A DNA stretch of 64,000 nt from Chryseobacterium sp. CH21 (GTDB taxonomy: Bacteria > Bacteroidota > Bacteroidia > Flavobacteriales > Weeksellaceae). The notes beneath the pieces were generated by a model. The model did not search any database, had not been told where the DNA came from, and saw only the letters and a list, made by a program, of their open reading frames with translations. The position numbers were made by a program, and so were the translations under genes. Positions 1 to 10,082 of this stretch are shown in pieces. The stretch's first letter is position 1. The number at the start of each line of letters is the position of its first letter. The DNA is taken from positions 1 to 64,000 of the forward strand of contig NZ_QICI01000087.1 of assembly GCF_004119445.1 (NCBI RefSeq), in the 5' to 3' direction.

Positions 1-1213
1 ACTTATTACTAAGCAAAACAACTTTATTTAACATAAATGTTACTATTTTGTAATATTAAACCCTAAATCGCTGGATAGCAAGGAGAAAAATTTTAAACAT
101 TTGTTTGGGAGATTGGGTTTTGAGAGTTGGAGAGTTTGGGGGTGAGAGGGGAATTCATGAGTAATGAAAGGTATACCTATATATAAGAGGAGATCTCTTT
201 CCAGAAAGATTCGTTTTCTAAGCTGGGGAGCCAACAAGGTTTTTAATTAAACGGGCTCCATTCCTCTAAACTCAGGATGATACACCGCTTCTATTGAATA
301 GCCAGGTACAATTAACCGCAGATCGCACAGATTTGCACAGAGGATAATGGATACTATATATAAGAGAGAAAAGTTGATAGTACAGAATACACCTATTCTA
401 TAGTCCAGACAGCATTGTCACTACCTAGGAGGCTGGATAAAGCTATTCCGTAAAATTACAATAGCAGAAATATAATTTATCATCATTAAAATGCTTCGAC
501 TAAGCTCAGCATGACACTGATAATACTAACTGCTAAAAAAACTTACCCATTATACTGTCGTTTTACATCCTTTAAAACTCTTGTGAATAAGTTTGGATTC
601 CTACGGAATAACATAATGGGAATAATGGTATAGCTGTACACTAATTATTGCATAAGAATTATAGATGTAAAAACTTCGGACTGATTATTCAAACTCCACA
701 ACCAGAAACTCATAACTTTAAAACCAGAAACTCGCAACTATATAACCTCAACCAGGAACTCATCATTCATCATTAATTCCCCTTCCTTAGCCCTGATAGA
801 AATGGTTACCCCGCAGTATGGGTGGGAGTGTGAGAGGGTTTGGGTACGGGAGCGCGCTGGTACGAGGAGTATGAATGGATAGCAGGATAAAGCTCCTGAG
901 AATGTTGGAGAGTCTGAGAGTTCGAGAGTGAGAGGGTTTGAGAGGAAGAGGTTGTGGGTGGGAGTTTTTTTGAGAGGAGAATGGTTGGAGAGATTTAGAG
1001 AGTAGGAATAGAAAAGGTTCTATCTATATTATATAGTATGGAGAAAAATTACAACGTTCTATCTAATGTGCTTCCTGCAGTGGTTTTTCTTTTTATGATT
1101 CAAGTTTTCAACTATAAGAATAGATGTAATAGTCAGAAAAACCGGCCTACATCTTTTTTGATTCCTTACATTTGTAGTGCATTCCGGATTCTAAGGAGTG
1201 AAATGAGTTTTAT
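1..1213. other. Non-coding, repeat-rich intergenic stretch
   Basis: I see no supportable gene in this 1.2 kb stretch. It holds degenerate short repeats: three copies of a motif reading roughly ACCAGAAACTC (about 698-758), a CATCATTCATCATT string (about 759-773), a segment resembling GCTTCGACTAAGCTCAGCATGAC (about 491-514) that belongs to a class of intergenic repeat also seen near 58.9 kb and 60.1 kb, and G/A-rich strings built on GAGAGGGTTTG (about 100-150 and 820-1000). The short minus-strand reading frame at 43-237 has no recognisable features and lies in low-complexity sequence, so it is not annotated. Confidence 0.6.
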
Positions 1214-4080
1214 ATGACAGACAGAAAATATAAGGAAACGGTACATACTGATAAAAGCAATTACAAATATATTACGGTAACCCACGACGAAAATAACGTC
1301 AGAATCTATACTCTGAAAAATGGATTAAAGGTTTTTCTTGCCCAGAATTTTATTTCTCCAAGGATACAGACTTTTATTCCGGTAAGAACAGGAAGCAATA
1401 ATGATCCGTCCGATAATACCGGACTGGCTCACTACCTCGAACATATGATGTTCAAGGGAACCTCAAAAATAGGAACCCAAAATTGGGAAAAGGAAAAGCT
1501 GTTTCTTGATCAGATTTCGGAATTGTATGAAGAACACAAAGCTGAGCAGAATCCTGAAAAGAAAAAAGAGATCTATAAAAAGATAGACGAAGTTTCTCAG
1601 GAAGCCAGTCAATATGCTATTGCGAATGAATACGACAAAGCTATTTCGTCTCTGGGAGCCAGTGGAACAAATGCCCATACCTGGTTTGATGAAACGGTAT
1701 ACAAAAACAATATTCCTAATAATGAGCTTGAGAAATGGCTAAAGATAGAAAAGGAAAGGTTTTCTGAAATTGTACTTCGTCTTTTCCATACTGAACTGGA
1801 ATCTGTGTATGAGGAGTTCAACAGAGCACAGGATAATGATTCACGACTTGTCAATTACGAATTGATGGATGCACTCTTTCCTACTCATCCCAACGGCCAG
1901 CAAACCACACTAGGAAAACCTGAACATTTGAAGAACCCTTCTATGAAGGCTATCCACAAATACTTTGATGAATATTATGTTCCTAATAATTATGCTTTGG
2001 TATTGGTTGGAGATCTTGATTTTGAAAAAACCATTCAGTTAATTGATACTTACTTTGGAGCTTTACCTTATAAGGAACTTCCTAAGAAGACTCCTATTAT
2101 TGAGAAACCTATCACAGAAATTATAAAAAGAACGGTAAAAAGCCCTACTACTCCACGCACCCAGCTGGCATGGAGAACCGACAACTACGGAACCCGCGAA
2201 GCCATGCTGGCTGATATCACAGCTAATATCCTTAGTAACAGAGGTGAAGCCGGATTATTGGATCTTCACATCAATCAGACTCAAAAAATGCTTTGGGCAC
2301 AGGCTTTTTCTGTGGGATTGAAACAATATGGTTATTTCTCCATCGTTGCGGTTCCCAAAGAAACTCAAACACTGGAAGAAGCCAAGAACTTTGTATTGGA
2401 AGAGATTGAACTGATCAAAAAAGGAGATTTCCCAAACTGGATGTTACCCGCTATCATTAATGATTTCAAACTTCAAAGAATGAAAGCTCTTGAAACAACG
2501 GAAGGGCTGGCAACCAATCTTTATGACACGTACATAAAAGGAAGAACCTGGGAACAGGAACTGAATGAAATGGATGAATATGCTTCTTTTACAAAAGAAG
2601 ATATTGTGAACTTTGCGAATGATTTCTTCAAAGAAAACTATGTTATCATTGATAAGGAAAAAGGGGTCAACGACAGGTTGATCAGAGTTGAAAACCCCGG
2701 AATTACTCCTATTAAAATCAATCGTGATAGTCAGTCTGAGTTTTTAACAGAAATTTTAGCAGATAAAACGGAGGATATACAACCTGTATTCATCGACTAT
2801 AAAAAAGAAATTACTACTGCTGATGTGAAAGGAAAGAAACTGAGCTTTGTTAAAAATAAGTATAACGATATCGCTCAGGCCCATTTTATTTTTCCTTTTG
2901 GAAGTGATAATGACAGAGATCTGGCCATTTCAACTCAGTTGCTGCAGTATTTAGGAACAGATCAATTTTCTCCTGAAGATTTAAAGAAGGAATTCTTCAA
3001 AATCGGGGTAACTAATGACTTTAAAACAACTCATGATCAGCTGACCATCACCTTAAGCGGGCTGGAAGAGAATATAGAAAAAGGAATTGCTCTGCTTCAG
3101 CACTGGATGACCAATGTAAAACCTGACCAGGATATCTACAGCCAGTTTGTAAAAAGTGTCATAGAAAACCGCCAGGCTGTTAAGAAGGATAAAAACCGTA
3201 TTATGACGGCACTTACCAACTATACCAAGCTGGGCAGCACTTCCCGTTTCACCAATATTATTTCTAAAGAAGAGCTAGAAAGCAGTACTGCTGAAGTATT
3301 TACAGACAGAATGAAAAACCTGTTTAAATCTCCTTATCAAATCTTCTTTTATGGAAAAAACTTTGAACATTTCAATGGATACATTGCTAAATATATTGGA
3401 ACGGAAAGCATTATAATTCCTGAAGCGAAACAATATCCTGAGCCTGATACGGGTAGGAATGTCTATTTCATTAATTATGATATGGTTCAAGTGGAAATGA
3501 GTAAGATAGGAAAAGGAAATGAAGTAGATCCACAATACTTTGGTAAAGTGAATGTATTTAATGAATATTTTGGAAGAGGCTTATCTTCCATCGTTTCCAG
3601 GAAATGCGTGAGAGTAAAAGTCTTGCTTATTCTGCCTATGTCTCCTATGCTGCCAATTCAGAATTGAAACATCCTGATTATATTACCACTTATATCGGAA
3701 CACAGCCGGATAAACTGATGATTGCTGTTGATACCCTTAATGAACTTATGGAAGAGCTTCCTGAAGTACCTATTCAGTTTGAAAATGCAAGAAATGCCGC
3801 CCTTAAGCAGATTGCCTCTACAAGAGTAAGCCGTGAAAATGTGTTTTTCAATACATTGAATCTGAAGAAACTGAATATCTATCACGATTTCAGAAAAGAT
3901 ATCTATGAGCAGATACAAGATTTGAAATTTGAAGATCTAGTTGAATTTTATCAAACAAGAATCAAATCTGTTCATTTCAACACCGCCATTCTTGGTAAAA
4001 AAGAAAATCTGGATATGGAAGCTGTCAATAAAATGGGAACATTTAAAGAAGTAAGTCTTAAAGACATATTTGGACATTAA
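1214..4080 (+). pseudogene. M16 family (insulinase-like) zinc metallopeptidase, frameshifted
   Basis: Two-lobed M16 peptidase of about 955 residues once one missing base is restored. The inverted zinc motif HxxEH is present as HYLEH (H73, E76, H77), with the distal zinc-ligand glutamate likely in the LESVYEEF segment about 100 residues on. The first reading frame runs from 1214 to 3667; the true C-terminal lobe continues in another frame from about 3597 to 4080 (MRESKSLAYSAY onward, the usual R/Y-containing second-lobe region). A T run at 3594-3596 is one base short: with TTTT the protein reads straight through as SSIVFQEMRESK. No signal peptide is visible. A strong terminator follows the stop. 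Sequencing error is more likely than true loss, because both parts are otherwise intact. Confidence 0.85.
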
Positions 4081-4124
4081 AAAAACAAACCGCCCGATAA
4101 CATTATCGGGCGGTTTGTTTTTTA
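4081..4124. terminator. Bidirectional rho-independent terminator
   Basis: A perfect stem (arms about 4083-4101 and 4105-4123) with core CCGCCCGATAA and flanking A and T tracts lies directly after the M16 stop. It can serve the plus-strand peptidase and also the convergent minus-strand GNAT gene. Confidence 0.9.
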
Positions 4125-4125
4125 T

Positions 4126-4163
4126 AATGATGAGTGATGAATGATCATTCATCACTCATCATT
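4126..4163. repeat. 38-bp perfect palindrome
   Basis: Positions 4126-4163 form an uninterrupted 19+19 bp palindrome centred on TGATCA, rich in GATGA/TCATC units. It sits right next to the terminator and has no T tract of its own. Similar CATCATTCATC strings occur at about 760 and 8690, so it probably belongs to a dispersed intergenic repeat family. Confidence 0.8.
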
Positions 4164-4180
4164 TATAATTCATCATTACT

Positions 4181-5257
4181 TTACGTCATCATACAATCTC
4201 CGTCACCATCCTGGTAATCGGGATTAAAATCCTTCGGAAGCAGTTCCAATAAATCTTTATGAAATAGATATTCTCTGTTGAAATCCCGTTCATAGATATG
4301 AGAAAATGCTTTTGATTGCTGTATGGTCTTGTTCAGTTGGGTTTGATAGCTCGTAAAACCTTTTACCTTATTAGTCACAATGAAATAATTGAGAAACCGG
4401 ACAACCTCATCTAAATCAGCTTTCGGAAAAAGGTAGGGAATTTTAAGATATCCGTCACGAAGCTGTAAAAGCAGGCAGGCTTTGAGTGTATTATTTTGGT
4501 CAAAAATCTTGATCCAGAAATATTTAAAAGTACCTGCAAAGCTTGAAAATAAATATTTTCCCTCTTTATTGCCTTCCAAAACCCAAGGATAATCTATAAA
4601 AGTATTGATTTCGTCTGCGTTGCGTACTCCTGGAAACGCATTGATAAAATCAGCACTTTCTTGATCAATACGATGGAAAACTTCATATTTGAAATCTGGT
4701 TTCTTTATAGGCAGGTTCTTTAGTGATATTAATAAATTAGCTGCGGCATCCAATGTCTGAAAAATGGGTTTTAATGGTTGGGTTTCCGGTTTTTTTTCAG
4801 GAATCATTTTGGCTGCATCGGTTTTGAAATAATATCTTTTCCCTTCTTTAGGAAAGACATATTCAAAAACACCCATAATATTATATAACGCTTCTGCTTC
4901 TTTGGTAAATTCTGTAATGGCAATTCTGCCTTCGTATTCTTCAAAAACCTTTTTCAACAGAGCTTTTGCCGGTCTTTTTTTTCTGTAATCAGGGTTTACA
5001 TATAAAGTGCTCAGCCATGCATAACGGATTTCTTTACCGTCAATAACAAAACAGTCCGGAAAACATCCTACATAACCAATTAGTTTTTCTTCATCAAAAG
5101 CAAGAATAAGAAGGGTATCTTCATCTGTTGCCTTAGGATTCTTGATGTGGGATAAAGCACGATGCTTGGTAATCGGAAGAAAATCATACTGCTGGAAAGC
5201 TCCGGAGGATATAAAATCTTCCAGTTCTCTTCTGTTGAATCTTTTCAGCACTATCAT
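4181..5257 (-). CDS. GNAT-family N-acetyltransferase-like protein
   Basis: 358 residues. The N-terminal ~140 residues look like a GNAT fold: a strand LLILAFDEEKLIGYVGC, then WLSTLYVNPDYRKKRPAKALL, which matches the V-hydrophobic-P-x-R-x-(R/K)-x-x-A pattern of the acetyl-CoA pyrophosphate loop. The C-terminal ~200 residues contain no motif I recognise. The start codon overlaps the stop of the upstream polysaccharide deacetylase gene by 4 bp (ATGA), so the two are translationally coupled. Pairing with a cell-surface sugar deacetylase suggests acyl modification of a surface glycan or glycolipid precursor, but the substrate cannot be read from the sequence. Confidence 0.75.
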   Translation of the reverse strand: MIVLKRFNRRELEDFISSGAFQQYDFLPITKHRALSHIKNPKATDEDTLLILAFDEEKLIGYVGCFPDCFVIDGKEIRYAWLSTLYVNPDYRKKRPAKALLKKVFEEYEGRIAITEFTKEAEALYNIMGVFEYVFPKEGKRYYFKTDAAKMIPEKKPETQPLKPIFQTLDAAANLLISLKNLPIKKPDFKYEVFHRIDQESADFINAFPGVRNADEINTFIDYPWVLEGNKEGKYLFSSFAGTFKYFWIKIFDQNNTLKACLLLQLRDGYLKIPYLFPKADLDEVVRFLNYFIVTNKVKGFTSYQTQLNKTIQQSKAFSHIYERDFNREYLFHKDLLELLPKDFNPDYQDGDGDCMMT

Positions 5258-6255
5258 TCTCTAATAATCGTATTTTTATTGATCAGTTTTTTCAGTCTGA
5301 AATAGGCTATTTCCTTTTTCAGGATCTTTGCTCCGCTCTCTCCCATTTCCATTGGTATTCTTTGGAAATTTCTTTTCACACTATCCAGCTTTATTCCTGC
5401 GCATCCGAAACTGCAGTAGATTTCTTCATTTTTAAAAAGTTCATCAAAAAAATCTTTCTTCACTTCAAAATCGGTAAAAGGAAATGCAAAAGTTTCGTAC
5501 AGGAAGCCGTTTTCTTTTAAATAAGCAAAAGTCTTACCTGTAGTTTCCATCTGTTCTTTCAAAGATAAGTCTCCATATTTTGGATGATCCCAACTGTGCG
5601 AAGAGATTCCAAAACCTTTTCGGGTAAGCTCTTTTAATTCCTCTGTGCTTAAATAAGGCTTAAATTCCTTTGAATATGCTTTAAAATCTACCTCAAGTTT
5701 TACTGCAAGCTTGTCCAAAATATCATTTCCCTGGTAATTAACTGATAAAATTTTCTTTTGTACAATACCTTTCTCAACATGACTGTCGAGAGAAAATATA
5801 CGATAAACTTCCGGATCTATGGTTTTCTTTTTATCAACGGCGTCGGCGAGCAGACTTGATTTACACCTGAACATCATCTCTTCATTGTCTATGAAGGCTG
5901 GATTGACAAAATTGCAGGCATATATTCCTTTTCGTTCCAAAATAGGCGCCACCACATCATAAAATTCTCTGAAACCATCATCAAAAGTAAGAAGGGCAAT
6001 CTTTTTCTTAGGTTTAAAATGCCCGGACCAATAATCTTTGAACTCCTGCCAATCTACAAACTGAAAATTCGTTGCAATATGATCAAGATCTTCTTCAAAC
6101 TGCCTGATATTCTTGTAACGGATGATATGTTTTAAATGAGGAAGTTCTTTATCGGAAACACTATGATAAAGCGGTAAACAGTAATCCAGCGGGAAAGATT
6201 TCCCGATATGATCAGATTCGAAAGCTGCCAAAACATTGATAATCCTGTCTTTCAT
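5254..6255 (-). CDS. Polysaccharide deacetylase family protein (NodB homology)
   Basis: 333 residues. It has the NodB signature TFDDG (residues 90-94), where the aspartates serve as catalytic base and metal ligand, and a later SSHSWDHP motif that supplies the two metal-binding histidines (H-x-x-x-H). These enzymes remove N- or O-acetyl groups from cell-wall or capsular sugars. No signal peptide is evident, so a cytoplasmic or membrane-peripheral role is possible. First gene of a two-gene unit with the GNAT protein downstream (4-bp overlap). Confidence 0.87.
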   Translation of the reverse strand: MKDRIINVLAAFESDHIGKSFPLDYCLPLYHSVSDKELPHLKHIIRYKNIRQFEEDLDHIATNFQFVDWQEFKDYWSGHFKPKKKIALLTFDDGFREFYDVVAPILERKGIYACNFVNPAFIDNEEMMFRCKSSLLADAVDKKKTIDPEVYRIFSLDSHVEKGIVQKKILSVNYQGNDILDKLAVKLEVDFKAYSKEFKPYLSTEELKELTRKGFGISSHSWDHPKYGDLSLKEQMETTGKTFAYLKENGFLYETFAFPFTDFEVKKDFFDELFKNEEIYCSFGCAGIKLDSVKRNFQRIPMEMGESGAKILKKEIAYFRLKKLINKNTIIRE

Positions 6256-6271
6256 CCTATTATAAATAAAA

Positions 6272-6307
6272 AAGAATCTATTTAAAACTCAGTTCAAATA
6301 GATTCTT
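6272..6307 (-). terminator. Rho-independent terminator after the S46 peptidase gene
   Basis: 12-bp perfect stem (AAGAATCTATTT with its complement) followed on the minus strand by a T-rich tract. It lies just downstream of the stop at 6327 and separates the peptidase from the deacetylase gene. Confidence 0.85.
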
Positions 6308-6326
6308 AAAGGTATAACTTTTAAAA

Positions 6327-8471
6327 TTATTTTATAATCTTCATTTCATCAACAAGCCACTTTGAGTCTGCAAACTTCTCGATGATGAAAAGGATATATT
6401 TTGTATCTACCATGATGTTTCTGCTGAAACGCGGGTCATAGTTGATATCACTCATTGTTCCCTCCCACTGTCTGTCGAAGTTCAATCCCACAAGGTTTCC
6501 ATTCGCATCAAGCGCCGGGCTTCCTGAGTTTCCTCCCGTTGTGTGGTTGGTAGCAGTGAATCCTACAGGAACATCACCAGTTTTATCTTTATAGATTCCG
6601 AAATCTTTTTTGTTGTAAAGATCAATCAGTTTCTTTGGAACATCGAATTCATAATCTCCAGGAACATATTTTTCCATAACTCCGGCAAGGTGAGTCTGAT
6701 ATCCATAAGAGACCGCATCTCTAGGAGTAGAACCTTTTACTTTACCATACGTTACACGAAGGGTGGAGTTCGCATCCGGGAAGAATTTTCTGTCTTTATC
6801 CGTCTGCATCTGCTGAGCCATGAACTTTTTCTGTAAAGCATCAATTTTTGCCTGCATTGAAGTATACTGAGGATCTGCAGTTTTCACATACGTTTCCTTC
6901 ATAGAAACATACAGCTGGTAAATCGGATCTTTCTTCAACGTTTTGATTAATTTATCCTGATTAGAAAAAGCTTTGTCAATATCTGTAGTCAATGTTCCTC
7001 CATTCACAGCAGTTCTTCCTGTGATAACAGAGTTTTTAGACATATCTTCGATCACAGGAATATTGGCATTCTCATCTTTATATTTGCTGAATCCTGCCGG
7101 TAAAAACTGTGGTGCCGTTTTATTAACGTATAAAGCCAACAGTTTTGCTGTTACTCTAGCATCAAGCTCAGCGCTGTAATCTTTGTAGAAAGAAGTTAAT
7201 TTTGTTTTCAACTTTGAAAGTTCCTTCTCATCCATTCTTCCTGCTTCTACAGAAGCTACGAAATCATAATAATCACCGGCAAGTTTCAAAGTCTCTGCAT
7301 TTCTTACTACTTCTGTGTAGTAAGCATTGTTTAATGCGTAAGGAGCCTGATCATTGTACAGTTTATTCAACTGGTCCAACGTAGTTTTGATCTCAGGATT
7401 TTTAGCGACCAAAGAACCTTCATACATTATTTTCTTTTCTACAGCATTGGATTTTTTCAATCCTTCTACTTCACCAATCCATTTTTTCCAGTAATTAGCT
7501 ACAGAAGCATATTTTGAAGCATATTTGATACGTGTTTCATTATCAACACGCATTTTTTCGTCCAATGTTTTTAAAGCAACATCACGCACCGCAATTCTTG
7601 CAGGATCAATATCTTTCATGATCTTTTCTACACCAATTGCAGGAAGGTACTCGGTAGTTCTTCCCGGGAATCCGAATACGAAAGTAAAATCGTTTTCGTT
7701 TTTATCTTTGATAGAAACCGGTAAATAGTGTTTTGGAACGTAAGGTACGTTGTCTTTTGAATATTCTGCAGGTCTGTTGTTCTTATCTGCATAGATTCTG
7801 AACATAGAGAAATCTCCGGTATGTCTAGGCCAAACCCAGTTGTCCGTATCACTTCCGAATTTCCCGATGCTTTGAGGCGGAGCTCCTACAAGACGAATAT
7901 CTTTATATGTTTCGATGGTGTAAGCATAATATTTGTTTCCATAATACATAGGCTTTACCATGATCGACTGGTAAGATTCAATTTTCTGGGCGTTTTTATA
8001 AACCTCAATATTGTTGTTGATCTTCTTAGTAAGTTCAGGTTCTGTAAGATTGTCTGTACCTTCTAAAATCTGATCAGTAGCTTCTTTTATATCTACAATA
8101 AAATCTACTTTTACTCCCGGGTTTGGAAGTTCACCTTCTGTATTTTTTGCCCAGAATCCGTTAGAAAGAAGATCATTCTGAACGGTAGAATGTGCCTGAA
8201 TCTGACCGAAACCACAGTGGTGATTCGTTAAAAGCAGTCCTTTAGGTGAAATAATTTCTGCAGTACATCCGCCGTTAAACTGTACTACCGCATCTTTAAT
8301 GCTTGGTTTCTGAGGATTGAAAATATCTTTTGCAGAAATCTTCATTCCCAAATCCTTCATTTCCTTTTCATTCAGCTCCGTAGGAATCCACATTCCGCCA
8401 TATTGTTGTGCAAATGCCATTGCAGCCGGCAAAAGAAATACAGATAAAAGTATCTTTTTTGTCATAATCAA
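6327..8471 (-). CDS. dpp11: S46 family dipeptidyl-peptidase, DPP11-type (Asp/Glu-specific)
   Basis: 714 residues with an N-terminal signal peptide (KKILLSVFLLPAAMAFA), so it acts in the periplasm or at the outer surface, releasing dipeptides from oligopeptides. The chymotrypsin-like triad is visible: His85 in TNHHCGFG, Asp in HTGDFSMFR, Ser649 in GNSGSP. The S1-pocket determinant 18 residues after the serine is Arg667 (GLNFDRQWEG); in the family Arg here marks DPP11 (acidic P1) and Gly marks DPP7. The serine-to-arginine spacing equals that in Porphyromonas DPP11 (655/673), as I recall the literature numbering. Length is normal. The start may be Met1 or Met3. The gene is monocistronic, with its own terminator. 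Confidence 0.93.
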   Translation of the reverse strand: MIMTKKILLSVFLLPAAMAFAQQYGGMWIPTELNEKEMKDLGMKISAKDIFNPQKPSIKDAVVQFNGGCTAEIISPKGLLLTNHHCGFGQIQAHSTVQNDLLSNGFWAKNTEGELPNPGVKVDFIVDIKEATDQILEGTDNLTEPELTKKINNNIEVYKNAQKIESYQSIMVKPMYYGNKYYAYTIETYKDIRLVGAPPQSIGKFGSDTDNWVWPRHTGDFSMFRIYADKNNRPAEYSKDNVPYVPKHYLPVSIKDKNENDFTFVFGFPGRTTEYLPAIGVEKIMKDIDPARIAVRDVALKTLDEKMRVDNETRIKYASKYASVANYWKKWIGEVEGLKKSNAVEKKIMYEGSLVAKNPEIKTTLDQLNKLYNDQAPYALNNAYYTEVVRNAETLKLAGDYYDFVASVEAGRMDEKELSKLKTKLTSFYKDYSAELDARVTAKLLALYVNKTAPQFLPAGFSKYKDENANIPVIEDMSKNSVITGRTAVNGGTLTTDIDKAFSNQDKLIKTLKKDPIYQLYVSMKETYVKTADPQYTSMQAKIDALQKKFMAQQMQTDKDRKFFPDANSTLRVTYGKVKGSTPRDAVSYGYQTHLAGVMEKYVPGDYEFDVPKKLIDLYNKKDFGIYKDKTGDVPVGFTATNHTTGGNSGSPALDANGNLVGLNFDRQWEGTMSDINYDPRFSRNIMVDTKYILFIIEKFADSKWLVDEMKIIK

Positions 8472-8567
8472 AATTTTGCCCCAATTTACAAAGAAAAATA
8501 GGAATAGGCTTTATAAAACATGTGGAAAAGTTATTATAAGGTCGTTTTTGAAAAGATGGAGAGTCAA

Positions 8568-8703
8568 TAGTCAATTTTTGCTTCGCAAGTGAATGGTGAA
8601 TTTTTATGATCAGGTGGAACTTCTCATTGAATGTAAACTTATTAAAAATTGATATCAAAAATAAAAATTAACAAGCAAAGCGAATTGACCATTCATCATT
8701 CAT
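8568..8703. repeat. Inverted pair of dispersed intergenic repeat copies
   Basis: Positions about 8568-8611 (TCAATTTTTGCTTCGCAA...GAATGGTGAAT) and about 8665-8703 on the opposite strand (TGAATGGTCAATTCGCTTTGC) are diverged copies of one element. A third copy lies at about 56035-56075 (GTTAATTTTTGCTTCGCAA...CAATGGTGAATGA). No open reading frame is associated. Confidence 0.65.
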
Positions 8704-8782
8704 CCTATTCTCTCCCCCTCTGGCTTAATTTTTGTTCCTTGGAAGTCACATTATTACTAAAAAATTCTTTAATTAACTTATT

Positions 8783-9271
8783 ATGATGAAAAGCAAAATG
8801 CTCATGTTGGGAATGGTATCGACTCTATTTCTTACTTCATGCACTAAAAAAGAAAGTACCGAAACAACTGCTACTGCAACGGATTCTGTGACAGCTGTAC
8901 AACCTGCTGCCACAGACAGTATCATTAAAGCAACTCCTACCGCAGCAGGTGACACTTCTGAAAATGCCTTAGACTTGGCAGGGACTTATGAAGCAACAGT
9001 TCCTTGTGCTGACTGCCCGGGAATCAAGACTTCTTTAACATTGAACAATGACAAAACATTCAGCATTAGTGAAGAGTATCTTGACAGAAATTCAAAAAAT
9101 CAGGATAAAGGATCTTTTGCGTGGGATACAACAGGAAGTATGATTACTTTAAAAGGAAAATCTGCCAACTATAAATATAAAGTGGGTGAAAATATGCTGA
9201 TCCAGCTGGATATGGAAGGAAAAGAAATTGACGGCCCTAACAAGGATCTTTATGTATTCAAGAAAAAATAA
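8783..9271 (+). CDS. NlpE-like copper-resistance/envelope-sensing lipoprotein
   Basis: 162 residues (or 161 from the second Met at 8786). The N-terminus is a lipoprotein signal ending in the lipobox LTSC (Cys20), followed by a Thr/Ala-rich linker of about 45 residues. The remainder is a small beta-barrel domain opening with the NlpE hallmark GTYEATVPCADCPGIKT, which carries the CxxC pair. In E. coli, NlpE links copper stress and surface sensing to the Cpx response. Bacteroidota homologues are single-domain like this one, and their partner is unknown. It stands alone, with a terminator right after the stop. Confidence 0.85.
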   Translation: MMKSKMLMLGMVSTLFLTSCTKKESTETTATATDSVTAVQPAATDSIIKATPTAAGDTSENALDLAGTYEATVPCADCPGIKTSLTLNNDKTFSISEEYLDRNSKNQDKGSFAWDTTGSMITLKGKSANYKYKVGENMLIQLDMEGKEIDGPNKDLYVFKKK

Positions 9272-9297
9272 AAATAAAGGCTTCGGCCTTTATTTTT
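9272..9297. terminator. Rho-independent terminator
   Basis: Short perfect hairpin AAATAAAGGC-TTC-GGCCTTTATTT followed by a T run, immediately after the NlpE-like gene and facing the convergent MgtC gene. Confidence 0.88.
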
Positions 9298-9311
9298 TGC
9301 TTATATCTCAT

Positions 9312-9959
9312 CTAAAACTGATAGGCCTTGATTTTCGGGTCATCTACCAAACGCCTGGTTAATCCTTCATGATGGCTGTTTTTACCTATAATCCTCCAGA
9401 TCACTGTAAAACCTTCCTGAGAATACTGCTGTCTGATCATGAGATAAGCCAAATGGTTTTCTTTAAAGATATTTTCACAATATTGAATATCTCCTGAGCT
9501 GTTGACTGCTATTCTATATTCTCTGATTTTATTATAATTGTCAATAAAATTCTGCAAATAGGTTAAAGCACTCAAAATAATCAATACCAAAGCAGTTCCC
9601 AGCATGGCAATATAAACATATCCTGAACCTACTGCCATTCCTATGGAAGCTGTAGCCCAAATGGTAGTTGCAGTGGTAATTCCTTCAATTTTATTATCTC
9701 CTTTAAAAATAACGCCTGCACCCAGAAATCCGATTCCTGTAATGATATTGGCAGCCAAACGATCCGGATTAGCAACTCCTATTTTGATGGAAAGTATGGT
9801 AAAAAGACAGGCTCCGAAACAAACCAGGATAAAGGTTCTGAGCCCCGCAGATTTATTACGGTATTCTCGTTCAGCACCAATGAACAGTCCTAAAATAACA
9901 GAAATAAGGATAAGCAGTAATTCATTTTTAACAGCGTAATGGTCCTGAAGAAAATCCAT
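9312..9959 (-). CDS. MgtC/SapB family membrane protein
   Basis: 215 residues. The N-terminal ~140 residues hold about four to five membrane helices with the family signatures GLFIGAERE, KSAGLRTF, GIGFLGAGVI and GITTATTIWA. A cytoplasmic tail of about 70 residues follows, with an ACT-like look (REYRIAVNSSG...). MgtC proteins are tied to growth at low magnesium and to F-type ATP synthase regulation in pathogens; general bacterial homologues are often annotated as putative Mg2+ transport accessory proteins. Single gene between a convergent lipoprotein gene and a divergent YdeI-like gene. Confidence 0.88.
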   Translation of the reverse strand: MDFLQDHYAVKNELLLILISVILGLFIGAEREYRNKSAGLRTFILVCFGACLFTILSIKIGVANPDRLAANIITGIGFLGAGVIFKGDNKIEGITTATTIWATASIGMAVGSGYVYIAMLGTALVLIILSALTYLQNFIDNYNKIREYRIAVNSSGDIQYCENIFKENHLAYLMIRQQYSQEGFTVIWRIIGKNSHHEGLTRRLVDDPKIKAYQF

Positions 9960-10082
9960 TTTTTAAAATTTAAGCTTAGAATAAAATTACAACAAAAAAA
10001 TTATCTGTAAAGCGATTGCAGAACTTTGTTTAGGCCAATAAGATTTTATTTGAATGAAAACTTTCGTAATATTACAGATTAA

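Noticed and set aside
43-237. Minus-strand 64-codon frame at the window start
   Set aside because: Low-complexity sequence, no ribosome-binding site, no domain, and it overlaps G/A-rich repeat text.
7628-7852. Short frames lying inside or opposite the S46 peptidase and other large genes
   Set aside because: They have no domain of their own and follow the codon pattern of the gene in the main frame.
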